Positions 1-8,992 of a stretch of DNA of 29,918 nucleotides are shown one piece after another. The notes below the pieces were generated by a model. It was given only the letters and a program-made list of their open reading frames with translations. It had not been told where the DNA came from and made no database searches. Numbering within the stretch: position 1 is the stretch's first letter; every line of letters begins with the position of its first letter. Both the position numbers and the translations under genes were made by a program. The stretch covers positions 1 through 29,918 of the IMG/VR virus record IMGVR_UViG_3300042301_000926; one strand, 5' to 3'. Origin of the DNA: a virus.

Positions 1-43
1 CCACCGTTCTCGTAATATTGGTATTGACTAATGTATGCCATAA

Positions 44-784
44 TTATTGCGATTGTTTTTGTTCTTCAGCACCGCCAAATTGAACAGCCGCTATTTCACG
101 TATGGACATTCCTGCGTATTGAAGTATCTTTGATACAAGTTTATACTCGTCTTCGAGAGGAATCTCAAAGTCCTGATAATCCGGTTGAGATTGATCAAAC
201 ACAGGCTCTCCATTTGCAAGTGTAATATACGTCCATTTTGGATCTTTTGGGTACCTAAAATAATTTGAATCAACTTCGTTAGGAAGATTAATTGTTGATG
301 GGTAAACCGTAAGTATACCACCCTCTTGAGTGTATGCAGGATACTGCTCTGTTGGTGCTGTAAGGTTTGATGTGATTAGCATCGTAATGTGCGTATGCGT
401 TACCTTCTCAGCTTCTCCTTTGAATACTCTTGGACTAACAGATGCGTCATAACACAAGATCTTGTTAATCATAAAGTAATCAAATCCTGTTGTCGTAGAA
501 GATGGAAGAAAGAATCTATTAGTAGCAGGTGCAACCTGTGTCAATGTAGACGTAACTGCAAATACTTCCATGGCTTCCTCTATAGGCTTCCTTAAGTCAG
601 CATAAGACGTACCCGATTGACGGGCATTCTCCATAGTTATGGTCTTATTATATTCTGAGAAGTACTCCTCAAATACCTCAAACTGCGCCTGCTTTGAATA
701 CAGGTTGAAGTCTGATGGTGATATATACCCGTAGTTATTCTTATTAAGAATAGACAGCACGGTATTTCTTACGGAATTTATCAT
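44..784 (-). CDS. Virion protein, probable head-tail connector/adaptor
   Basis: A 246-residue protein, the last gene at the left edge of the head module, after terminase, portal, scaffold, capsid and a 248-residue protein. The N-terminus (residues 1-60) looks helical and contains MINSVRNTVLSILNKNNYGY. The middle is beta-rich, and the C-terminal 40 residues are helical and polar (DEYKLVSKILQYAGMSIREI). A helical protein after the capsid gene commonly serves as the adaptor that docks on the portal, so this role is inferred from position and size rather than from a recognised motif. It has its own upstream signals: a perfect terminator hairpin closes the previous transcript, and a TATCTTTG -7 box lies 14 nt before the ATG. 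Role unproven; a virion protein is likely. Confidence 0.55.
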   Translation of the reverse strand: MINSVRNTVLSILNKNNYGYISPSDFNLYSKQAQFEVFEEYFSEYNKTITMENARQSGTSYADLRKPIEEAMEVFAVTSTLTQVAPATNRFFLPSSTTTGFDYFMINKILCYDASVSPRVFKGEAEKVTHTHITMLITSNLTAPTEQYPAYTQEGGILTVYPSTINLPNEVDSNYFRYPKDPKWTYITLANGEPVFDQSQPDYQDFEIPLEDEYKLVSKILQYAGMSIREIAAVQFGGAEEQKQSQ

Positions 785-797
785 TATATGCTTTTTA

Positions 798-805
798 CAA
801 AGATA
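798..805 (-). promoter_or_regulatory. Bacteroidota-type -7 box (TATCTTTG) for the connector gene
   Basis: The minus strand reads TATCTTTG, an exact match to the Bacteroidota -7 consensus TAnnTTTG, 14 nt before the ATG at 784. It lies just downstream of a terminator, as expected for a new transcription unit. No good -33 TTTG is visible because the terminator occupies that position. Confidence 0.5.
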
Positions 806-837
806 AACAAAAAAAGAGGGTATAAAAATACCCTCTT
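806..837 (-). terminator. Rho-independent terminator after the 248-residue gene
   Basis: A perfect inverted repeat has 10-bp arms, AAGAGGGTAT (814-823) and ATACCCTCTT (828-837), around a four-base loop. On the minus strand the hairpin is followed by a run of seven T residues (807-813). It lies 27 nt past the stop codon at 864. This is the clearest intrinsic terminator inside the head module. Confidence 0.85.
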
Positions 838-863
838 CATAAACCTACGATTAACCTATGAAC

Positions 864-1610
864 CTAAATAATATTGTTCTCAAGCATCTTTAAAGCGTCT
901 ATTCCTTCGTCTGATTTAAGGAACTCTGCCACGGTAAAGTAAGGGTCTTGACCATAAGGAACAGTTACCATCTTCTTCTTGTTTGATCCTGTGTTAAACC
1001 AAACCTCTTTCTGACCATTCCTAAAAGTCAATAATTTATTCTCAAAGAACACATGGACATTTGCTTGAAGTCTTAAGGTAGGGTCCTCAAGTACATTGAG
1101 GAATCCTTTTGGGTCTTTCTTGGCAAATACCAATACGTCTCTCTTTAATTCTGCAGTTGTAAATCTGCTTGGGTCTTTTCCAAACAGCACTCTTGATACA
1201 GTTTCAAGCTGCTCAAGGCTAAGCTGACGAGCTTGAATCAAGGCATCCACCTCAGCACTCAAACTCTCTACTTCTTTTGCAGCGTCTTTCTCATGGTCTA
1301 CCTCAACGAATGTCCTACCGTTTAAAGGGTGGTAGTACAAGAACTCCTGTAATACAGGGTTTGTCTTTGGTACACTTAAAAACCCATTCTCGAATATAAC
1401 CGGCTCCACAATTGCATTCCCGTCTTGCTCATCTTCAAATGCGGTCTTTTGATTAACCGCATATCTGAGTGGTCTGTTCACATTGTTCTGCTCGTCAAAC
1501 CAAAGCAGTGGGTATCTTCTTGTATTTCTTGATGGTAAAGTGTAAGAGAGGGGGGCTACTTCCCCTTTAAGCTTATATATCCTGTCAGCAGGAACTAATT
1601 TCTGTTTCAT
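864..1610 (-). CDS. Conserved phage protein of unknown function, late module
   Basis: A 248-residue soluble protein between the major capsid gene and the connector candidate. Residues 1-100 are beta-rich and contain RNTRRYPLLWFDEQNNVNRP and the ending FLYYHP. A charged helix follows (about 105-140: DHEKDAAKEVESLSAEVDAL). The C-terminal half combines a helical stretch, FTTAELKRDVLVFAKKDPKG, with a beta segment, ANVHVFFENKLLTFRNGQKEVWFN. No signal peptide, membrane segment or catalytic motif is visible. Position suggests a minor capsid or head-completion protein, but I do not recognise a defined family. The start at 1610 is preceded by the AATC-rich leader shared with four other genes. Hairpins flank the gene on both sides, so its expression may differ from that of the capsid gene. 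Confidence 0.6.
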   Translation of the reverse strand: MKQKLVPADRIYKLKGEVAPLSYTLPSRNTRRYPLLWFDEQNNVNRPLRYAVNQKTAFEDEQDGNAIVEPVIFENGFLSVPKTNPVLQEFLYYHPLNGRTFVEVDHEKDAAKEVESLSAEVDALIQARQLSLEQLETVSRVLFGKDPSRFTTAELKRDVLVFAKKDPKGFLNVLEDPTLRLQANVHVFFENKLLTFRNGQKEVWFNTGSNKKKMVTVPYGQDPYFTVAEFLKSDEGIDALKMLENNII

Positions 1611-1630
1611 TAGATTTTGATTTGATTAAA

Positions 1631-1667
1631 TTTAAAATAAGGGGGAGGCTTTTAATGGCCTCCACCC
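1631..1667 (-). terminator. Probable terminator or attenuator after the capsid gene
   Basis: On the minus strand the capsid stop (1684) is followed by a G/C-rich hairpin. GGGTGGAGGC (1667-1658) pairs with GCCTCCCCC (1649-1641), with one bulged base and a seven-to-eight-base loop, followed by TTATTTTAAATTT. The stem is strong but the T tract is interrupted, so partial termination that lowers expression of the 248-residue gene relative to capsid is plausible. Confidence 0.6.
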
Positions 1668-1683
1668 TTTATTGATTGATTGC

Positions 1684-3105
1684 TTATGAACCGTAACGGA
1701 ACAACACGAAGTTGTTAGCACCCAAAGTACAAACGCAACGCTCAGAAAGGAAGTTAACCTCCATTGCATCGAGATCGCTTGTTTGAGCACCACCGGCAGA
1801 ACCTGTGATCCAAGTCTTGTATCTACGATCTTCTGTTTCAGAAGCACGGTAGCGTACGTGTAAGAAAGGACGCTTAGCGTTCTTGCCCATGATTTGGTCG
1901 TACACGGTAGTTGAACCGGCAGGAACCAAAAGACCTGTAACAGTACCTGCAGCTTGTGCACCTGTAGGTAATCCACCACGCATGGTTGGGTCGTTCAAGT
2001 ATTTCCAATCAGACTTGTAGAAGTCGTAACCTCTGCGGAAGCCTGTGAAACCAAGATTCAACGCCATATCCTTATCGTTGTCGAACAAACCATAAGATGT
2101 ACCGTTTGCACCGTAGCTATTTTGAGCAGCCAACATATCGTCAATGTCAAAGCTGAAGGCACGGTTAACGAAGATTACGTTCTCTTCGATAGAACCTTGC
2201 TTGTCAAGACGAGAGATAATGCTGTCAAAGTCAGCAAGAGTAGTTGGGTTACCACCACCCCATACGTTACCACGGCTGTTAACAACGTAGAAGATACCTT
2301 CAGAACCTTTGTTACCAACTTGGCTATTTGCAGTTTGAGTAGCAACACCTGAACCTGTTTCAGCAGGAACAGCCTCGATCATTGCAGTCTCAAGGTAGTC
2401 CTCGAAACGAAGGCGAGTCTCGTGCTCACTCTTCAAATACCAAAGGTATCCGGTAGCACCGTTTTCAGTTGTTACTTCTACCCATCCAATCTGAGCCATG
2501 TCAGAACCGCTTACAGCGTATTTGTCCTTGATGATGATTGGAGAGTTGTCGAAGATTTCATCTTCTGCTTCCAAAGAACCAATCATTCCGTTAGTTCCTT
2601 TTTTGAACTCAGAACCATAAATCCACACAGAAAGTGGGTTTGTTCCCGGGAATGTTTGTCCACCTGCTTCGTAGTAAGCTACGTCAAAAGTACCTGCTGT
2701 GGTGTTAACCGCAGTAACGATACCTTTGTTAGAAAGGCCGGTAGAGTTTTCAGAGATGTATACAGTCTGACCAACACGAATAGCAATACCACTTACGTTA
2801 GGATCAGCTACAGTGATAGTAGCAGTATCTGCTGCTGCTGCTGCATTTGAATCACACACTACATATTTGGTATGCAAACGACCTTGTTCAGCCCACTTAA
2901 TCATGTCTGAGTTAGAAGGCATTTCAGCACCTACCATACGGAGGAAAGATGCTACAGTACGATTACCATAACGCTCAAATTCCTTCTCATAAGTATCAGG
3001 AAGATACTGATTCAAGAAGTTGAAGTTGGTAATATAGTTAGTCGATAATGGCACCTGCTCCGCACTTGGCTGAAGCTGATAGCCGGGATTGTTTAAAACA
3101 GCCAT
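1684..3105 (-). CDS. Major capsid protein
   Basis: A 473-residue protein directly downstream of the scaffold-like gene and followed by a strong hairpin, the usual setting of a major head protein. The N-terminus (about 1-90) is helical and polar, with TNFNFLNQYLPDTYEKEFER and VASFLRMVGAEMPSNSDMIK. A beta-rich domain follows (about 90-165), containing VGQTVYISENSTGL. A long central region contains KSEHETRLRFEDYLETAMIE, which resembles the spine helix of HK97-fold capsids. A glycine-rich loop, NSRGNVWGGGNP, lies near residue 280. The C-terminus is beta-rich (LSERCVCTLGANNFVLFRYG). The HK97 fold is inferred, and the assignment rests mainly on size, composition and gene order. No protease gene was seen between portal and capsid, so head maturation by a phage protease is not evident here. 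Confidence 0.82.
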   Translation of the reverse strand: MAVLNNPGYQLQPSAEQVPLSTNYITNFNFLNQYLPDTYEKEFERYGNRTVASFLRMVGAEMPSNSDMIKWAEQGRLHTKYVVCDSNAAAAADTATITVADPNVSGIAIRVGQTVYISENSTGLSNKGIVTAVNTTAGTFDVAYYEAGGQTFPGTNPLSVWIYGSEFKKGTNGMIGSLEAEDEIFDNSPIIIKDKYAVSGSDMAQIGWVEVTTENGATGYLWYLKSEHETRLRFEDYLETAMIEAVPAETGSGVATQTANSQVGNKGSEGIFYVVNSRGNVWGGGNPTTLADFDSIISRLDKQGSIEENVIFVNRAFSFDIDDMLAAQNSYGANGTSYGLFDNDKDMALNLGFTGFRRGYDFYKSDWKYLNDPTMRGGLPTGAQAAGTVTGLLVPAGSTTVYDQIMGKNAKRPFLHVRYRASETEDRRYKTWITGSAGGAQTSDLDAMEVNFLSERCVCTLGANNFVLFRYGS

Positions 3106-3124
3106 TTTTTTTAAATTTTAAATT

Positions 3125-4252
3125 TTATATTTTTTTGATGCTTCGGATTTTTAGACTCTTTCCTGAGTCCGGTGTCACCGATTTCACCTGCATTCCACCC
3201 TTGTTTGTAACTTCAGGTGCTCTGCGCTCAGACATATTTATGTTCTTGATTTTTCGCAGCTCACTATCCGTTGCATCAGATTTACCTTGTTCGTAAAAGA
3301 ACTTAGCAAACTTGTCGGGATTCATCGCCATCGCCAAAGCCCTGTGGTATCCTGCCGCATCCTTCATAAGACCATTTTCATCTAAGAACTTATTAATAAA
3401 GTTCATTGGACTTGACTGAATCTTTTTGAGCTCTGCTGCTGAACCGGGATTGAACACGAGTTTCTTTTCGTCAAGGTCGAACTCAAAACCTTTGAAGTCT
3501 TTACTAAAGACATCATCTGATTTTTGATCAAACCATTTACGCTTTCGATCCGCTTCCTCCTGTGCAGTCTTGGCCTGTTGCGTATATTGACGGTATGCCT
3601 CGTACTCTTCCTTCTCTTGTTCAGAAAGTCCCATCCCACTTGACTCAAGGGGAATCTTATACTTTTCCTTTTGAGAATTAAAGAAGTTCTTGGCTTCCGC
3701 TATAGCCTTTTTCCTTGCGATCTTTACCTTCTTGACCCTTGACTCATCATCGATCTCCTCGTCATAGGAGTAATCCTCCATGAGGGTATCAATGTCTTCA
3801 TCGTCAAGACCCTGTTGGGTAGTCGAAAGATATTCACGAAGTAACTGATCAGGGTTCATTGCATCAAAGTCCTTCTTCAATTGAAGAAAGTCCTCGAACC
3901 CACGGCCCGTATCCTTCTTGTACTTCATGTAAGCAGCCACATCTTCAGGGAGTGGATCACTCTCCTGACGCTCGGCCATCAACTCATCAAATGAATTGAT
4001 TTGCTTGTTATAACGCTTTCCAATATATGAAAGAACTTTTTCTTCTGATAACTCTTCATCATCATCTTGGCCACCTTCCGGCTCTTGCTGTTGTTGGCCT
4101 TCATTCTTGTCAATAGCAGAGGTATCAATTTTAACCCCTGAATCAACACCCTCACCATTCATCTCCTGTTCATGCTTTTTAAGAAGCTCTTCTTCTATTT
4201 GCTGAACGCTTTTTTCTTCTATGCCATCAAGGGCACGTACTTTGATTTCCAT
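3125..4252 (-). CDS. Scaffold-like protein, acidic and coiled-coil rich
   Basis: A 375-residue, highly charged protein between portal and capsid, the position of phage scaffolding proteins, which guide procapsid assembly and are then removed. Residues 50-75 are strongly acidic and glutamine-rich (EGQQQQEPEGGQDDDEELSE), and a second acidic patch lies at about 145-165 (DDEDIDTLMEDYSYDEEIDD). A long helical, probably coiled-coil stretch covers about 170-245 (KKVKIARKKAIAEAKNFFNS through AQEEADRKRKWFDQKS). The C-terminal 35 residues are basic (APEVTNKGGMQVKS and the ending SLKIRSIKKI), and a basic tail that binds the capsid protein is typical of scaffolds. No protease active site is visible. A TAAATTTG -7 box and the AATC-rich leader precede the ATG, so this gene probably starts a capsid transcript. 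Confidence 0.75.
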   Translation of the reverse strand: MEIKVRALDGIEEKSVQQIEEELLKKHEQEMNGEGVDSGVKIDTSAIDKNEGQQQQEPEGGQDDDEELSEEKVLSYIGKRYNKQINSFDELMAERQESDPLPEDVAAYMKYKKDTGRGFEDFLQLKKDFDAMNPDQLLREYLSTTQQGLDDEDIDTLMEDYSYDEEIDDESRVKKVKIARKKAIAEAKNFFNSQKEKYKIPLESSGMGLSEQEKEEYEAYRQYTQQAKTAQEEADRKRKWFDQKSDDVFSKDFKGFEFDLDEKKLVFNPGSAAELKKIQSSPMNFINKFLDENGLMKDAAGYHRALAMAMNPDKFAKFFYEQGKSDATDSELRKIKNINMSERRAPEVTNKGGMQVKSVTPDSGKSLKIRSIKKI

Positions 4253-4273
4253 TTAATTAGATTTAATTTGATA

Positions 4274-4281
4274 CAAATTTA
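4274..4281 (-). promoter_or_regulatory. Bacteroidota-type -7 box (TAAATTTG) for scaffold and capsid
   Basis: The minus strand reads TAAATTTG, matching TAnnTTTG, 22 nt before the scaffold ATG at 4252 and in the only real gap between portal and scaffold. No -33 TTTG lies at the standard spacing. It would give scaffold and capsid a transcript independent of the terminase-portal operon. Confidence 0.45.
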
Positions 4282-4301
4282 TACAAAAAATACATATTAT
4301 T

Positions 4302-6737
4302 TTAACGAGGTTCAAACTCCGCTAAATCAAACCCATCAAGAGTATCCTCATTCGACTCAAAATTCATCGGAGGTAGGTTATTCTTTCTTTGGTTGATCAG
4401 CTTAGATTGCTGTGTATTTTGCATGCTTACCCTCTTATCCTTAGCCATCTCCTTCATATCCTCACGAGACATGAGCGAAGACTCCTTGATACCGGCTATC
4501 TGCATTTGGTATTGGAACTCCTCATTCATTAGCATACGCTTCATATCAGCTTCTGCTTTGAGTTTCTCAATATCGAACGCCACCTCAGCCTGCTTAAGCT
4601 GCATCTTTGACTGAGACTCCAATTGAATCTTTTGCATAGCCGCCTGAGCTGCCATTTGCTGAGACTGCATTTGTTGCTGAGCCATCATAGCCTGCTTCTG
4701 CATAGCCATCTTTTCCTCTCTCTCCTGCTTCTTGACACGCTTAACCTTCAATAATTGATTGGCAAGCTTAAGGTTCTTAATCTCTCTGATGTCAATAGCA
4801 TCCTCAAGGTTGATGTCTCCTTTAGAAAGAGCCATCTGAATGTTCGCCTCGAGCTGAGCTTTTTGCTCCTCATCCGGAGAGATCTCAATAAATATACCAA
4901 AGTCGTAGATATATAAGTCCTTAATGTCATTAAGGAGGGATACGTTGTACTTGCCAATTTTGTTGGCAAAGTCGTCTTTAAAGTCTGCGTATTCTAAAAT
5001 GTCAGCAACACGGTAGGTAAGGGCCTCAGCAAGCGACCTGTATACAAATAGGCCTCCTTCAAGAATGTGGCGTGTAGCCGTATTGGAGTTAAGTGCTGCA
5101 AGCTTTTGGACCCCTACCAATGAGTTAGGGTCAGGCATAGAGCCATCTCTTGCTTCGTTAAGACCGGTCACAGACCTGATCATATCGAGGTAGTGGTTAT
5201 AATTTGCTATCAGCATCTGCGTCTTAGCTGCACCTGAATTAGATGTAAGTTGCTGAATGGGAACACGGGCATTATTGAAGTCACCATCTTGTGTATAGCT
5301 TCTTCCGATAACGCTACCCGTTTGGAAATAAAGACGCAGTGCATCTTCAGGATTATAGTTTTGTCCTGTACCAAGGTCAACCTCATTGAGACCATCGGCA
5401 TCAATGAATACACCATCAGGAACAGTACGTGCAATAACCTGTTGTAGTTTTAAGTGCGTCAACTGAATCAAGTCTGCAAATGGTATCATCCTGCGCACAA
5501 GCGACTCGATAACACCTTTGTACATTCTTGGTGCAACTGCTACATAATTCGGCAGTGCATGTTGAGAAGTTGACTTTGGTCTCACCATGTTCTCAGCCAT
5601 CTTCCACTTAAGCAAGATGTTGGTTCCCATTACCATGACACCATCATACCATACATCGATGGTCTTCTCAATCTTTTCAAAATTACCTTCCTCCATCATT
5701 TCAGTTGGAGGGTTAAATGTTTCATCCTTCTCAATCATTCTTGAGCCACCACCGTCAAGAATCTTTTTCTTGTATACAATTTTCTTGGTGCTCTTATAGT
5801 TGAAATAAAGAAGGGTTGCTGTATCACGATAGAACAAACTGTTCTCGTAAAACTGCGCTACGTTATAGTAATCATACCAACTCTGTGAGTACATTGAAAT
5901 TTCTTGCAACTGCTCACGAGTAAGTGTTGGATCAATCTTAAGTAATTCAGTTATTGGAAGTGTTTTAATCTCACCCCAATAAAATACATCTTGGAAGAAA
6001 GGATCTTCTGTGTAGCTATATACAATGTTTGCAGGATCAACGTATGATACCTGAACACCTGCTCCGGGAAGGAACTCATGCTTTGCAACACCAATACCAA
6101 CTACTGTTAAATCATAATCAATACGCTTTCGTGTATCCTGATAATGATTCTCGTCAAATATTGTATTGATCGCTTCTTCTTCCGCTATCTCAATTGCAGG
6201 CTTATAGTTAAGCTGCATGTATAATGAAAGTTCTTCGTCTGTTTCAGGAAGTTCATCAGGGTCCATCATAAAAGGATTCGCACCTGTTTCTTCTTGAATA
6301 GTTGTAAGCACATCTTTGGCGGCCATCTGACCTTCAACCATGTCTTGATACTTACTTCGCTTTGATTGAGACATTGCATCTTGCGCATAAGCCTTCACTT
6401 TAAATAAGCGATCGCTCATACCATTTACAACAATATCAACAAACTTTGGAAGAATAGGCACAGGAGTCCAATCGAGATTCAAGTATGACAAATCTCCGTC
6501 TATTGCAAGTTCATTTTTATACTTCTGAACAGGCTGTTCACCACGAGCATATAAACGCAAGCGATGAAAGTCACGCCACTGACTATAGTAGCGACACTGA
6601 TTACCGTCCTTTCGGAACCACTCATATTGTATTGCTTGGCCAACTTGAAGGCCAAACGCATCAGAGGCTTTCTCGGCATCAGATACAAACTGACCCGGGA
6701 AACCTGTTGCGGATATATTTACTACGACATCTTTCAT
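4302..6737 (-). CDS. Portal protein
   Basis: An 811-residue protein directly after the large terminase and before the scaffold, the standard portal position. Portals form the dodecameric ring at one capsid vertex through which DNA is packaged and ejected. The N-terminal and middle parts carry portal-like features: aromatic, charged helices (YEWFRKDGNQCRYYSQWRDF), a segment VDIVVNGMSDRLFKVKAYAQ, and a long helix near HYLDMIRSVTGLNEARDGS that I take as the stem/clip region. The last 170 residues are an unusual glutamine- and methionine-rich coiled coil (MAMQKQAMMAQQQMQSQQMA), longer than in compact portals. The start overlaps the terminase stop by 4 nt (ATGA), which implies translational coupling. 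The length, well above the usual 450-600 residues, suits portals with extended C-terminal barrels or tails. Confidence 0.85.
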   Translation of the reverse strand: MKDVVVNISATGFPGQFVSDAEKASDAFGLQVGQAIQYEWFRKDGNQCRYYSQWRDFHRLRLYARGEQPVQKYKNELAIDGDLSYLNLDWTPVPILPKFVDIVVNGMSDRLFKVKAYAQDAMSQSKRSKYQDMVEGQMAAKDVLTTIQEETGANPFMMDPDELPETDEELSLYMQLNYKPAIEIAEEEAINTIFDENHYQDTRKRIDYDLTVVGIGVAKHEFLPGAGVQVSYVDPANIVYSYTEDPFFQDVFYWGEIKTLPITELLKIDPTLTREQLQEISMYSQSWYDYYNVAQFYENSLFYRDTATLLYFNYKSTKKIVYKKKILDGGGSRMIEKDETFNPPTEMMEEGNFEKIEKTIDVWYDGVMVMGTNILLKWKMAENMVRPKSTSQHALPNYVAVAPRMYKGVIESLVRRMIPFADLIQLTHLKLQQVIARTVPDGVFIDADGLNEVDLGTGQNYNPEDALRLYFQTGSVIGRSYTQDGDFNNARVPIQQLTSNSGAAKTQMLIANYNHYLDMIRSVTGLNEARDGSMPDPNSLVGVQKLAALNSNTATRHILEGGLFVYRSLAEALTYRVADILEYADFKDDFANKIGKYNVSLLNDIKDLYIYDFGIFIEISPDEEQKAQLEANIQMALSKGDINLEDAIDIREIKNLKLANQLLKVKRVKKQEREEKMAMQKQAMMAQQQMQSQQMAAQAAMQKIQLESQSKMQLKQAEVAFDIEKLKAEADMKRMLMNEEFQYQMQIAGIKESSLMSREDMKEMAKDKRVSMQNTQQSKLINQRKNNLPPMNFESNEDTLDGFDLAEFEPR

Positions 6738-8992
6738 CTAATAAGTTGACTTGTTGTTCCACTATTAGTGTACCGTGCGAAATTAATACTAATTTTCGAC
6801 TCTTTTTTCTCAGGTAAATATACATGTTTTTGATTTGCCATAATAGCTAAACCTGAACTAATTGATGCGTCATGCTTAGTTCTGTCATTAATATCGAATT
6901 TTGCCCAATCTTCAAGCGTCCTTGTGAATGGCATAGAGCCTATTTCATCAGACGATCTGTAAGCTCCGGTCGTATCCATCCCTACAAATTTTTCTATATA
7001 AGTCTCAATAGCTGAAGCATGCGCCTGCTTAACTTCTTCCGAAGAGTTGGGTATACCACCAAGCTCCCTTTCGGTTTTACTCAACTTATTGAGTACCCTG
7101 TCGGGTCTGTTCATTGAGAAGTTCCTGTACCCTCTGTTCTTAAAATGGTAAAGGATACGAGCTTTATTGTTCTCCGCAAGCATTGGCATCCCATAAAACA
7201 CACAGGCCATAAGCACATCCTCAAAGAATATCTCAGCCGTCTGAGGACGGGCAATATACTCAAGGAAGAACTGATTAACAGGAGCGTCATCCATGTGATA
7301 CTTGGTCATACCGTGGAGGGATCCGTTAGATCCCCTGCCCCCAACTACTGCCGATATATCGTAAGGGTCGCAGCCAAAAGTCCCAAGATGTTCATTGCCG
7401 GGGTATTTCTGCCCGTTTCTTGTCGATACACTATTTTGCATGTGAGGTGGTGGGAACCAATTAATTAAGAACCTACCCCTAATATCGGGAGTCCATATAA
7501 CCTTGGTATCTTTCTCCCCGTCTTTCCAATGAAAAGATCCACGTGAATAAAGCTGACCTTCTATCTGTGAATCATTATAGTCTATTTGTTGATAAATTTT
7601 TGTCAAATTAAATATGGAAGACTTGCTCTCATCCCTGAAAGCATGGCTCTCGGTACGGGGAAACTGACGGTAAAACTCGTTCAGCGCATCAGCATCACTC
7701 TTTAATGACTCAACCTCAGCCTCCCAATAATCAATGGCTCCATTGATTATCTTCTGTCCGTCAACACCCTTGATCGGCTCAGATGGTTTCCTAAATACCG
7801 GCATCCCGTAGCGGTCGATGAACCCTTCCATGTTCCACTCCATCGGAATGAACAGGGCATAGAGTCCACTCTTGGTCTGACCATTAGCGTTTCTGTTGAA
7901 AACTCTTGAGTCCTCGTATAGCTTCTTGTAGTTATCCCCACCTTTGCTTAACGCATTTGAGGTAGATCCCATCATGCACTTGCCAATTATCTTGCTACCA
8001 ACCCTAAGACAGGTCTTGGTTACCCTCCAATTGTTCAGGATATTGTTTGGCTTAAGCCACTTTGCGCTCTCATCGTGCGCAAGATATAGAAGCTTTTCAC
8101 CGTCATAACTGTTCTCCTCTGTATTCTTCCAATCTATCGTGGTATCCAAACCATCCACAATGTTGCTGTCAGCAGCATTGGTCATGTTCTTTTTGGTGAT
8201 CTTGGATGCCGGTACCCGGTAGGCAAGCTCAGTCTTTGGCTTATCCATACCATCCATGATCGGCCGGAAGAAGAAAGGCAGCCTGCTGTTGATAGGCACC
8301 ACCTTATCCGTGAACATCTTCTTGGCATCGGCACCCGTCTTTGACAGGATACCAACCCTTGAGTCACGAGCAAGGGTAGCTATATTGACGCACTCTGAGG
8401 ATGACATGAATGAGAATCCGGAACGTCTGATCTTAAGATAGATCATCCCAAAGCATCTCGGATCAGCCCTGCACGCCTCCCAAAAGATAAAGAATATCCT
8501 GTTGGCCTCCCGGTAATCAGGATAGCCCACGTCAATACTCGACCATTGTAGGTACATGTAGTGAGATCCGGTAATATAGTTTGGTCTCCCATTGTTCATA
8601 AACCAATAACCATTCTCACGGTTATTGAACTCCTGCTCAATGTAATCTACCCACCGGTCCTTAAACTCGGCAGGCATCTCGTTCCAATGGAATATAGATT
8701 GAATTTTAGATAGCTCCTTTGGCAGATCTTGTCTTTCCCAATACTGCTCAGAAGAAGTTTCACTTCTTTTGTAGCACTCTGTAGGGGCCAATGGTAAGGC
8801 AATAAGCAGCCCGGCCACATTTATAATGTCGCCAATCTGTCCCGTCTTTGATATGACCACCATGTCATACTGCTCGTTATACCCATATTGCCAAGCCTTA
8901 TGGGTGTTCTTTTTAGAGACAGCGTTCTTAGGCACATGGTCACTAACGATTCGATACAGACCTTCGCTCTGCAAATCCTTGCTTTGTATCAT
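6734..8992 (-). CDS. terL: Terminase large subunit (ATPase-nuclease)
   Basis: A 752-residue packaging motor: the N-terminal ATPase drives DNA into the procapsid and the C-terminal nuclease cuts the concatemer. The ATPase domain has an adenine-binding-like region (about 130-165: YWFMNNGRPNYITGSHYMYL), a deviant Walker A at 187-194 (KIRRSGFS) and a Walker B at 301-309 (LLYLAHDES, with D307 and E308). Coupling motif candidates lie at about 341-347 (MGSTSNA). The nuclease domain shows D542 in FGCDPYD and a C-terminal acidic motif at 700-709 (DINDRTKHDA). The Walker A lacks the usual GKT/S; its lysine lies five residues before the glycine, as in lambda gpA. The start at 8992 gives a 50-nt overlap with the preceding gene; the next in-frame ATG (residue 43) would remove conserved-looking sequence, so the upstream start is kept. 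Confidence 0.88.
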   Translation of the reverse strand: MIQSKDLQSEGLYRIVSDHVPKNAVSKKNTHKAWQYGYNEQYDMVVISKTGQIGDIINVAGLLIALPLAPTECYKRSETSSEQYWERQDLPKELSKIQSIFHWNEMPAEFKDRWVDYIEQEFNNRENGYWFMNNGRPNYITGSHYMYLQWSSIDVGYPDYREANRIFFIFWEACRADPRCFGMIYLKIRRSGFSFMSSSECVNIATLARDSRVGILSKTGADAKKMFTDKVVPINSRLPFFFRPIMDGMDKPKTELAYRVPASKITKKNMTNAADSNIVDGLDTTIDWKNTEENSYDGEKLLYLAHDESAKWLKPNNILNNWRVTKTCLRVGSKIIGKCMMGSTSNALSKGGDNYKKLYEDSRVFNRNANGQTKSGLYALFIPMEWNMEGFIDRYGMPVFRKPSEPIKGVDGQKIINGAIDYWEAEVESLKSDADALNEFYRQFPRTESHAFRDESKSSIFNLTKIYQQIDYNDSQIEGQLYSRGSFHWKDGEKDTKVIWTPDIRGRFLINWFPPPHMQNSVSTRNGQKYPGNEHLGTFGCDPYDISAVVGGRGSNGSLHGMTKYHMDDAPVNQFFLEYIARPQTAEIFFEDVLMACVFYGMPMLAENNKARILYHFKNRGYRNFSMNRPDRVLNKLSKTERELGGIPNSSEEVKQAHASAIETYIEKFVGMDTTGAYRSSDEIGSMPFTRTLEDWAKFDINDRTKHDASISSGLAIMANQKHVYLPEKKESKISINFARYTNSGTTSQLIR

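Noticed and set aside
2422-2850. 142-residue plus-strand frame with a Cys run at its end
   Set aside because: Antisense to the major capsid gene; the Cys run is the complement of an alanine run in the capsid protein.
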